Notes under the pieces: generated by a model
Databases searched by the model: none
Seen by the model: only the letters and a program-made list of their open reading frames with translations
Told to the model about the DNA's origin: nothing
Origin: Thinopyrum elongatum
Lineage: Eukaryota > Streptophyta > Magnoliopsida > Poales > Poaceae
DNA length: 64,000 nucleotides
Reading direction: 5' to 3'
Assembly (NCBI GenBank): GCA_011799875.1
Contig: CM022302.1
Coordinates: 96,675,494-96,739,493, forward strand
Shown here: positions 23,198-33,176 of the stretch, one piece after another
Position numbering within the stretch: the first letter of the stretch is position 1
How the letters are laid out: each line of letters begins with the position of its first letter
Translations under genes and position numbers: made by a program

Positions 23198-24610
23198 TGA
23201 TAACCCACAAGTGTAGGGGATCGCAACAATTTTCGAGGGTAGAGTATTCAACCCAAATTTATAGATTCGACACAAGGGAAGCCAATGAATATTTGCAAGT
23301 ATTAGCAACTGAGTTGTCAATTCAATCACACCTGGAGATTAATTATCTATAGCAAAGTGATCAGTAGCACAGTAATATGATAGCTTTGATAGTAGTGGTA
23401 GCAGCAACAGTAACGGTAACAGTGATAGTAATAGTTTTGTAGCACTGACAATAGTAACAGCAGCAGTAGTAACTTAGCAAGATCAATATGTAGGAAAATC
23501 GTAGGCATTGGATCGGCGACTTGTTGGATGATATTCATCATGTGACAGTTACAACCTAAGGCGATACGACACTAGCTCCAGTTCATAAATATAATGTAGG
23601 CATGTATTCCGTAAATAGTCATACGTGCTTATGGAAAGAACTTGCATGACATCTTTTGTCCTACCCTCCCGTGGCAGTGGGGTCCTATTGGAAACTAAGG
23701 GATATTAAGGCATCCTTTTAATAGAGAACCAGAACAAAGCATTAACACACGGTGAATACACGAACTCCTCAAACTACGGTCATCACCGGGAAGTGTCCCG
23801 ACTATTGTCACTCCGGGGTTGCCGGATCATAACACGTAGTAGGTGACTATAACTTGCAAGATCAGATCTAGAACATAGATATAATGGTGATAACATAAAT
23901 GGTTCAGATCTGAAATCATGGCACCCGGGCCCAAAGTGACAAGCATTAAGCATGGCAAAGTCATAGCAACATCAATCTCAGAACATAATGGATACTAGGG
24001 ATCAAGCCCTAACAAAACTAACTCGATTACATGATGAATCTCATCCAACTCCTGACCGACCAGCGAGCCTATGAAGGAATTACTCACTCCCGGTGGAGAG
24101 CATCATGGAATTGGCGATGGAGAAGGGTTGGTGATGATGAAGATCGAAGATCCCCCTCTCCGGAGCCCCAAACGGACTCCAGATCTGGCCTCCCGATGAA
24201 GAACAGGAGGTGACGGCGGCTCCGTCTCGTGAAACGTGATAATTCTTCCTCCCAGATTTTTTTTCTGGAAATATGTGATTTTATAGCGTCTGTTTCAGGG
24301 TCTGCGGGGCCACCAGGTGGGGACAACCCACCTGGGCGCGCCTGGAGGGGGGCGTGCCCTGGTGGGTTATGCCCACCCAGGTGCCCCCCTCCGGTGGTTC
24401 TTGGCTCTAGAAATTCTCTTTTATTGAATAAAAAATCCTCGCAAAGTTTCGTTCCAATCCGAGAACTTTTATTTCTACACAAAAAACAACACCATGGTAG
24501 TTCTGCTGAAAACAACGTTAGTCCGGGTTAGTTTCATTCAAATCATGCAAATTAGAGTCCAAAACAAGAGGTTAAGCGTTAGGAAAAGTAGATACGACGG
24601 AGACGTATCA
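23198..24610 (-). repeat. Athila-type 5' LTR
   Basis: 1413 bp, collinear with the copy at 14229-15621. It is longer mainly because of about 20 bp around 24310-24330 in the GC-rich hairpin region. In this copy the TATA position reads ttttatagcg on the plus strand (about 24280). Confidence 0.92.
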
Positions 24611-24615
24611 ACAGG

Positions 24616-26130
24616 ATACTGCAATGCGGTGAGGAAGTTAGAGAAGAAATTGGAGGGTCTGGAGCTTCATCACATCCCCCGAATCAAAAATCAAGTAGCT
24701 GATGATTTGGTAAAAATCGGTTCCACTCGGAAGCCTATTCCCAGCAACTTGTTCCTTGAGCACCTCCATTCCCCGTCAGTGCAGGAAGATCCTTTCACTG
24801 AAGAGCCTCCTCGGGTGATAAGTCCCTCTGACCCGACTGAGATCGAGGCCCCTACAGTCATTGACTTGGTTATGGAGATTCTGGTAATTACCCCCGACTG
24901 GACAATGCCATATATTGCATATTTACTGAGGCAAGAACTCCCAAAGGATGAAGTTGAGGCACGTCAGATTGTTCACAGATCCAAAGCTTTCACTGTGATG
25001 AACGAACAACTTTACAAAGAAAGTGTCACTGGCGTAGCACAACGATGTATTTCTCCTGAGGAAGGTCGACTAATCTTAGAAGAGATTCACTCGGGGACTT
25101 GTGGTCATCACGCGTCCTCTCGGACAATCATGGCCAAAGCAGACCGAGCTGGATTTTACTGGCCACGTGCCAACGAAGTTGCTAAAGAGATTGTTCAGTG
25201 TTGCGAAGGATGCCAGTTGTATGCAAACTTGTCCCATAAACCTGCATCCGCTTTAAAGACCATACCACTCGTCTGGCCGTTCGTCGCATGGGGATTGGAC
25301 ATGGTTGGACCACTCAGGACAGGCAGGAGTGGCTTCACTCATTTGCTCGTGGCAGTCGACAAATTTACCAAGCGATCGAAGCCAAGCCCATCAAGAAGCT
25401 AGATTCACGTACAGCCATCAAGTTCATGAGAGAGTTGATATTCTAATATGGAGTCCCACATAGCATTATCACAGACAACGGCTCAAACTTCGATTCGGAA
25501 GAATTCAGAGAGTTCTGTGCTTCCCAGGGCACTCGGGTGGATTACGCATCCGTTGCGCACCCGCAGTCGAATGGTCAACCTGAGAGGGCGAATGGCCTTA
25601 TCCTTCAAGGGTTGAAGCCTCGACTCATGCATGACCTTGAGCATGCAGCTGGAGCCTGGGTAACCGAGTTGCCTTCTGTCCTATGGGCTTTAAGGACGAC
25701 TCCTAACCGGTCCACTGACTACACTCCTTTCTTCATGGTGTACGGAGCTGAAGCCGTGCTGCCGAGTGATCTCCTCCACAACTCGCCTCGAGTGGAGCTC
25801 TATTCAGAAGCCGAAGCAGAACAAGCGTGGCAAGACGCTGTGGATCTCCTCGAGGAGGAGCATGAGATGGCCCTGATACGGTCAACTGCATATCAACAGG
25901 ACCTGCGACGTTTTCATGCCAGACACGTCAAAGGTCAAGCATTCCAAGAAGGAGACCTCGTTCTCCGAGTGGATCAGCAGCGACCGCATAAGCTCGCCCC
26001 CGCATGGGAAGGTCCTTTTGTCGTCACCAAGGTGCTACACAATGGGGCTTATCACCTCTACAACCTAGCAAAGAGGATCGACGAGCCACGCTCCTGGAAC
26101 GCAGATCTTCTTCGTCGATTTTATACTTGA
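24616..26130 (+). pseudogene. Tat RNase H end and integrase, broken
   Basis: The frame resumes from 14223 (CNAVRKLEKKLEGLELHHI). It then shows the integrase zinc-binding region (HSGTCGHHASSRT, CCEGCQ, about 25085-25215) and the catalytic core with GLDMVGP, ITDNGSNFD and the Glu of NGQPERANG. The C-terminal part ends RSWNADLLRRFYT-stop. Damage: a 1-nt loss near 25368, where Lys-Trp-Ile is expected, and a TAA at about 25444. The enzyme would insert element DNA into the genome. Confidence 0.9.
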
Positions 26131-26244
26131 CGATTGAATTGTCGGGTTGTAATAAGAGTACTTTTAGATTGTTTATCAAAGACATGACTCCTGCAGTCTT
26201 ATGATGATTTCACTAGCACAAGTGCATGTTCCAAACCCCCAGCG
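26131..26244 (+). other. Short spacer after integrase
   Basis: About 110 bp between the integrase stop and the tandem array. No feature seen. Confidence 0.4.
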
Positions 26245-27190
26245 AGTAGCTTAGCTGCGAACCAGTTTTCCGCCTAAGTTAAAAACTTCTCCGAGTGAGA
26301 GCATCCCTCTTACTCGGGGGCTTAGCCGCGAGCCAGTCCTCGCCTAAGCTAAAAACCTCTCCGAGTGGGAGCATCCCTCTCACTCGGGGGCTTAGCCGCG
26401 AGCCAGTCCTCGCCTAAGTTAAAAACCTCTTCGAGTGAGAGCATCCCTCTCACTCGGGGGCTTAGCCGCGAGCCAGTCCTCGCCTAAGTTAAAAACCTCT
26501 CCGAGTGAGAGCATCCCTCTCACTCGGAGGCTTAGCCGCGAGCCAGTCCTCGCCTAGGTTAAAAACTTCTACGAGTGAGAGCATCCCTCTCACTCGGGGG
26601 CTTAGCCGTGAGCCAGTCCTCGCCTAAGTTAAAAACCTCTCCGAGTGAGAGCATCCCTCTCACTCGGAGGCTTAGCCGCGAGCCAGTCCTCGCCTAAGTT
26701 AAAAACTTCTCTGAGTGAGAGCATCCCTCTCATTCGGGGACTTAGCCGCGAGCCAGTCCTCGCCTAAGTTAAAAACTTCTCCGAGTGAGAGCATCCCTCT
26801 CACTCGGGGGCTTAGCCGCGAGCCAATCCTCACCTAAGTTAAAAACTTCTCCGAGTGAGAGCATCCCTCTCACTCGGGTAGCTTAGCTGCGAACCAGTTT
26901 TTCACCTAAGTTAAAAACTTCTCCGAGTGAGAGCATCCCTCTCACTCGGGTGCTTAGCCGCGAGCCAGTCCTCGCCTAAGTTAAAAACTTCTCCGAGTGA
27001 GAGCATCCCTCTCACTCGGAGGCTTAGCCGCAAGCCAGTCCTCGCCTAAGTTAAAAACCTCTCCGAGTGAGGCCATCCCTCTCACTCGGTGACTTAGCCG
27101 CGAGCCAATTCTCGCCTAAGTTAAAAAACTTCTCCGAGTGAGAGCATCCCTCCCACTCGGGGGCTTAGCCGCGAGCCAGCCCTCGCCTAA
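26245..27190. repeat. 14-unit, 70-bp tandem array with two hairpins per unit
   Basis: The cttagc core recurs at 26249, 26321, 26391, 26461, 26531, 26601, 26671, 26741, 26811, 26882, 26953, 27023, 27092 and 27162, a period of 69-72 bp. Each unit has a stem of 11 bp with a 5-nt loop (ccgagtgagag catcc ctctcactcgg). A second stem follows, with cttag pairing ctaag and gcgag pairing ctcgc around ccagtc. The unit also holds ctcgggggctta, which resembles the 3' polypurine tract ttcgggggctaa at 39481. Units 1 and 10 share a variant core (cttagctgcgaacc). Confidence 0.93.
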
Positions 27191-28635
27191 GTTTAAGAAA
27201 CCCGTTCACTCGGAATATGCAATAAACTAGAAAGACATTCAGATAAATTCGTAACCTCAAGTTCGCAAACGCGGATAAAAGTACTCGGGCAGAAGGCCCG
27301 AACGAGTTTAATGGTTACAAGATCGCTCACATTCCGAGGCAAATAAGTTCGAATCATAAAGTTTTTCTTCACGCGCCGGGGGGACTCGCTGGCTCGACAA
27401 AGGTGTCTAGGTCAATGCCGTCAGCTATCCGAGTGGCTACCTCAATGAAAGTCTCCATGAAGTCTTCAAACTGGAGCTTCTTCGTATTTGCCACCTGAAG
27501 AGCCTTCAACTTGTCTTCCTTGGCATCCTTACAATGGTCACAAACAAGTGAGAGCGCCACGTCGGCTCCGCAGCAAGCAACATATTTCTTCCATGCTTGC
27601 ACTCGACTAGGGATTTCATTGAGCTGAGTCATCAGTGACTCAAGATCATTCTAAAGTGTATCCTCCGGCCACAATTCTTTACCTATTTTTGCCAGTGCAA
27701 CCTTCAGCCGAGCGATGTACCCCAAGACACTGTCGAGGAGAGCTTCAAGTCGCATCACGTTCATAGCAGTAGCATCCTTGACGAGTGACTTGGGGGGTCC
27801 AGACCTGTCTCAATCTGGTCAGTCTCCTGCTCAAAATTCTGACATAATTCTGCACAAAGAGGAAGGAATGAGTTAGCCATGGCATTGTTTTCGAAGCTCT
27901 CAGGAATTCACTCGGGCGAAGAAGAATACCTTCAAGCATGATGTACATATTTTTGGCAAGACTCCCCAAATACTCTTCCAGCTCATCCCTCTTTTGGGTG
28001 AGCTGGTCCACCTTGTCAGTCAGGGCGGTCTTCTCCAACTCAAAGTCACTCGCCTGATCTTCTATCTTCTTGGCCCACTCGGCCTTTTCTTTCTTAAGTT
28101 TGGTAGCTTCCTTCTTCGCTTCCTTGATAGCGGTCTTCAGAGTTGCATTCTCCTCTTCAAGCCTGCCGACTGAGGCTAGCTTTGCCTCAGCTGCTTTAGT
28201 ATTTTTCCCGAGCTACTTTCTGCGCCCCCGTGAGTTCATTATCCTTCTTTTCCAGAGCCTGCTTCATAGTGTCTAAAGAAATAACATTCTTGAGTCATGC
28301 TTGGAGTTGCCGGTTCTCATTACGCACATCTATTCGAGTGAAACCACTCGGCTCAAAGGACGGAAAAAAAGAACGGCAAAACGCACAGTCAACGAGAGTT
28401 ACCTCCCATGGTCTTCCCCTCTGCCTGAGCATGTTCCAAGTTCCTTTTCGCTAGGTCCAGGTCTAGTTAAACTTGGGCCTTCTCCTTCTCCACAGTAACA
28501 TACTGGGTTCCGAGCTTGCAAGTTTTCTGAGATCAGCAAAGAAACAATTCAGTCGACAATGACCAAGATCTTCAAGTATTCCTCCACTTCCGAGTGGAAA
28601 AGAGCAAATTCAGTTGCTACAAGTAAATAGTTCTA

Positions 28636-29042
28636 AGACCCCCGCCGAATCAAACATTCAACAGCGGTCTCGAGGACTACAGCTAGTGGGTGCACTTAGC
28701 GTGCCCCCACTGGATCCATTTTCACTCGGTTTCAGCCTGACTGGCCCGAGTGAAGAGAAAAAAAAGGAGATTTCTCAGACCCCCACCGAGTCACCCACTC
28801 GATGGCGTTCTCGGGGACTACACCCAGTGGGTGCACTCAGCGTGCCCCCACTGGATCCCTTCCCACTCGGCACGGCCTAACCGGTCCAAGTGAAGAGCTA
28901 CAACCAAACACATTCAAAGACCCCCACCGAATCAAACATTCGACGGCGGTCTCGGGGACTACACCCAGTGGGTGCACTTAGCGTGCCCCCACTAGATCAA
29001 CTCCCACTCGGCATGGCCTGACCAGACTGAGTGGAGAGTTAC
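28636..29042. repeat. Three 140-bp repeats within Tat antisense region
   Basis: Units begin at 28636, 28778 and 28918, each with agaccccc, a gtgggtgcact-agcgtgcccccact block and a closing actcgg...gagtgaagag. The block pairs with itself (agtgggtgcact and the nearby cccccact), so each may form a small hairpin. It probably lies in an intron of the antisense gene. Confidence 0.75.
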
Positions 29043-29621
29043 AGAATAAACAACTATGATCAAATGATAAAAACACCCAATGGGTGTACAGAGACACCCA
29101 GTGGGCGTATAGAGTCAAGTTGAACGGGAAAAAATTCAATCGGCAATCAACTTATAATTGCACTTACTCGGACATTCGCCTGAAGGGTTGTGCTGGCGTC
29201 GTAAGCTAACTTGCTGCCTTCATACACCTCCTTCAGACGCTGCATCATCAAATCGGCTTGGATCATAGCCTCTTTGCTGGCTCCAGTCTGGTCTTCCGGA
29301 ACACGATGCAGAGCGAAGACATGAGGCGGTGGAGTTGGTAATGCAGTCGGAGGGATCAGCACTTGAGATTGACCAGTCGGTCCTGAAGCAGGAATAGTCG
29401 ACACCAAAGGCGGAGTAGTTGACAGTGGAGCAGTAGAGATAGCGCCAACTTGAGACGAACCACCAGGCTTCTGAGGCGTCGCAGCGGGCAGCACTCGGGG
29501 TGTTCTGCTTGACGGCACCCTCCGAGTGAAACTGCGGGGAGCGCTCAAAGTCGTACCTTCATCACCCACACCTTTCGGAAGCTCGTCCTCATTGTCGTCA
29601 GCAAGATGTATGGTATCTGTT

Positions 29622-31358
29622 TGTTGGGGAACGTAGCAGAATTTTAAAATTTTCTACGCATCACCAAGATCAATCTATGGAGTCATCTAGCAACGAGTGA
29701 GAGGGGAGTGTATCTACATACCCTTGTAGATCGCGAGCGGAAGCGTTCAAGAGAACGGGGTTGATGGAGTCGTACTCGTCGTGATCCAAATCACCGATGA
29801 CCGAGCGCCGAACGGACGGCACCTCCGCGTTCAACACACGTACGGAGCAGAGACGTCTCCTCCTTCTTGATCCAGCAAGGGGGGAGGAGAGGTTGATGGA
29901 GATCCAGCAGCACGACGGTGTGGTGGTGGAAGCAGCGGGATTTCAGCAGGGCTTCGCCAAGCGCTACTGGAGGAGGAAGAGGTGTCACGGGAGGGAGAGG
30001 GAGGCGCCAGGGGCTGAGCTGTTTCTCCCATGCACCTCCCCACTATATATAGGGGTGGAGGGGGCTGGTTTCTTGCCCTCCAAGTCCATTGGGGCGTTGG
30101 CAAAGGTGGAAGGAAAGAAATCCCATCCTTTCCCTTCCCCACCGATTGTTATCCCCCTTTTTTAGGGATCTTGATCTTATCCCTTCGGGATATGATCTTA
30201 TTCCTTCTAAGGGGGAATCTTGGTGCGCCTTGACTAGGGGTGTGGGGCCTTGCCCCCACTACCCACGTTTATGTGGGTCCCCCCATGCAGGTGGGCCCCA
30301 CTCCGGAACCTTCTAGAACCTTCTCGGTACAATACCGAAAAATCCCGAACATTTTCCGGTGGCCAAAATAGGACTTCCCATATATAAATCTTTACCTCCG
30401 GACCATTCCGGAACTCCTCGTGACGTCCAGGATCTCATCCGAGACTCCGAACAACCTTCGGGTTACCGCATACTAATATCTCTATAACCCTAGCGTCACC
30501 GAACCTTAAGTGTGTAGACCCTACGGGTTCGGGAGACACGCAGACATGACCGAGACGACTCTCCGGTCAATAACCAACAGCGGGATCTGGATACCCATGT
30601 TGGCTCCCACATGCTCCTCGATGATCTCATCGGATGAACCACGATGTCGAGGATTCAATCAATCCCGTACGCAATTCCCTTTGTCTATCGTTACGATACT
30701 TGCCCGAGATTCGATCGTCGGTATCTCGATACCTTGTTCAATCTCGTTACCGGCAAGTCTCTTTACTCGTTTCCGTAACACATCATCCCGTGAACAACTC
30801 CTTGATCACATTGAGCTCATTATGATGATGTCCTACCGAGTGGGCCCAGAGGTACCTCTCCGTTACATGGAGTGACAAATCCCAGTCTCGATTCGTGCCA
30901 ACCCAACAGATACTTTCGGAGATACCCGTAGTGCACCTTTATAGCCACCCAGTTACGTTGTTACGTTTGGTGCACCCAAAGCACTCCTACGGTATCCGGG
31001 AGTTGCACAATCTCATGGTCTAAGGAAAAGTTACTTGACATTGGAAAAGCTTTAGCAAACGAACTACACGATCTAGTGCTAGGCTTAGGATTGGGTCTTG
31101 TCCATCACATCATTCTCCTAATGATGTGATCCCGTTATCAATGACATCCAATGTCCATGGTCAGGAAACCGTAACCATCTATTGATCAACGAGCTAGTCA
31201 ACTAGAGGCTTACTAGGGACATGTTGTGGTCTATGTATTCACACATGTATTACGATTTCCGGATAACACAATTATAGCATGAATAACAGACAATTATCAT
31301 GAACAAGGAAATATAATAATAACCATTTTATTATTGCCTCTAGGGCATATTTCCAACA
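29622..31358 (-). repeat. BARE/Angela 3' LTR
   Basis: 1737 bp. On the minus strand it starts TGTTGGAAATATGCCCTAGA and ends ACGTTCCCCAACA. The minus-strand TATA box TATATATA is at 30044-30051. Confidence 0.95.
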
Positions 31359-31439
31359 GTCTCCCACTTGCACTAGAGTCAATAATCTAGTTACATTGTG
31401 ATGAATCGAACACCCATAGAGTACTGGTGTTGATACCAC
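31359..31439 (-). other. 81-bp interior: primer-site start fused to polypurine tract
   Basis: On the minus strand it reads GTGGTATCAACACC..., ending GCAAGTGGGAGAC at the 3' LTR. From ATCAACACC onward it matches the 3' end of the older Angela copy at 7848-7930. The expected primer-site sequence is TGGTATCAGAGC, so the join lies in a shared ATCA. Confidence 0.85.
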
Positions 31440-33176
31440 TGTTGGGGAACGTAGCAGAATTTTAAAATTTTCTACGCATCACCAAGATCAATCTATGGAG
31501 TCATCTAGCAACGAGTGAGAGGGGAGTGTATCTACATACCCTTGTAGATCGCGAGCGGAAGCGTTCAAGAGAACGGGGTTGATGGAGTCGTACTCGTCGT
31601 GATCCAAATCACCGATGACCGAGCGCCGAACGGACGGCACCTCCGCGTTCAACACACGTACGGAGCAGAGACGTCTCCTCCTTCTTGATCCAGCAAGGGG
31701 GGAGGAGAGGTTGATGGAGATCCAGCAGCACGACGGTGTGGTGGTGGAAGCAGCGGGATTTCAGCAGGGCTTCGCCAAGCGCTACTGGAGGAGGAAGAGG
31801 TGTCACGGGAGGGAGAGGGAGGCGCCAGGGGCTGAGCTGTTTCTCCCATGCACCTCCCCAGTATATATAGGGGTGGAGGGGGCTGGTTTCTTGCCCTCCA
31901 AGTCCATTGGGGCGTTGGCAAAGGTGGAAGGAAAGAAATCCCATCCTTTCCCTTCCCCACCGATTGTTATCCCCCTTTTTTAGGGATCTTGATCTTATCC
32001 CTTCGGGATATGATCTTATTCCTTCTAAGGGGGAATCTTGGTGCGCCTTGACTAGGGGTGTGGGGCCTTGCCCCCACTACCCACGTTCATGTGGGTCCCC
32101 CCATGCAGGTGGGCCCCACTCCGGAACCTTCTAGAACCTTCGCGGTACAATACCGAAAAATCCCGAACATTTTCCGGTGGCCAAAATAGGACTTCCCATA
32201 TATAAATCTTTACCTCCGGACCATTCCGGAACTCCTCGTGACGTCCAGGATCTCATCCGAGACTCCGAACAACCTTCGGGTTACCGCATACTAATATCTC
32301 TATAACCCTAGCGTCACCGAACCTTAAGTGTGTAGACCCTACGGGTTCGGGAGACACGCAGACATGACCGAGACGACTCTCCGGTCAATAACCAACAGCG
32401 GTATCTGGATACCCATGTTGGCTCCCACATGCTCCTCGATGATCTCATCGGATGAACCACGATGTCGAGGATTCAATCAATCCCGTACGCAATTCCCTTT
32501 GTCTATCGGTACGATACTTGCCCGAGATTCGATCGTCGGTATCTCGATACCTTGTTCAATCTCGTTACCGGCAAGTCTCTTTACTCGTTTCCGTAACACA
32601 TCATCCCGTGAACAACTCCTTGATCACATTGAGCTCATTATGATGATGTCCTACCGAGTGGGCCCAGAGGTACCTCTCCGTTACATGGAGTGACAAATCC
32701 CAGTCTCGATTCGTGCCAACCCAACAGATACTTTCGGAGATACCCGTAGTGCACCTTTGTAGCCACCCAGTTACGTTGTGACGTTTGGTGCACCCAAAGC
32801 ACTCCTACGGTATCCGGGAGTTGCACAATCTCATGGTCTAAGGAAAAGTTACTTGACATTGGAAAAGCTTTAGCAAACGAACTACACGATCTAGTGCTAG
32901 GCTTAGGATTGGGTCTTGTCCATCACATCATTCTCCTAATGATGTGATCCCGTTATCAATGACATCCAATGTCCATGGTCAGGAAACCGTAACCATCTAT
33001 TGATCAACGAGCTAGTCAACTAGAGGCTTACTAGGGACATGTTGTGGTCTATGTATTCACACATGTATTACGATTTCCGGATAACACAATTATAGCATGA
33101 ATAACAGACAATTATCATGAACAAGGAAATATAATAATAACCATTTTATTATTGCCTCTAGGGCATATTTCCAACA
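31440..33176 (-). repeat. BARE/Angela 5' LTR
   Basis: 1737 bp, same length as its partner. TATA box at 31862-31869 on the minus strand, at the same offset. Ends ccaaca on the plus strand, followed by the TSD. Confidence 0.95.

Larger units (their letters stand above)
14229..24610 (-). mobile_element. Pol-less Athila-type gypsy element
   Basis: The element is bounded by LTRs at 14229-15621 and 23198-24610 with TSD acagg (14224-14228 and 24611-24615), inserted in the Tat RNase H. Reading leftwards it has an Athila-type primer site, gag, protease, a U3-like module, an intact env-position ORF, a second polypurine-like motif, and the 3' LTR with its polypurine tract. No RT, RNase H or integrase is visible, so it must depend on enzymes supplied in trans. 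Its LTRs differ by roughly 2.5-3% by hand count. Sabrina-like by resemblance; name unverified. Confidence 0.92.
29622..33176 (-). mobile_element. Minimal BARE/Angela-like copia element (two LTRs, 81-bp interior)
   Basis: Two 1737-bp LTRs enclose 81 bp, with TSD ctgtt at 29617-29621 and 33177-33181, inserted in the Tat antisense ORF. I noticed only about 7 differences between the LTRs, so insertion is recent. gag and pol are entirely missing; only the start of the primer site and the polypurine tract remain. It could move only with proteins from intact relatives. Confidence 0.95.

Noticed and set aside
26245..27190. CRISPR-like array
   Set aside because: The whole 70-bp unit repeats, with no unique spacers, inside a plant retrotransposon.
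30089..32134. Paired open frames on both strands near 29800-30160 and 31615-31980
   Set aside because: They are duplicated only because they lie in the two BARE/Angela LTRs; no protein family fits.
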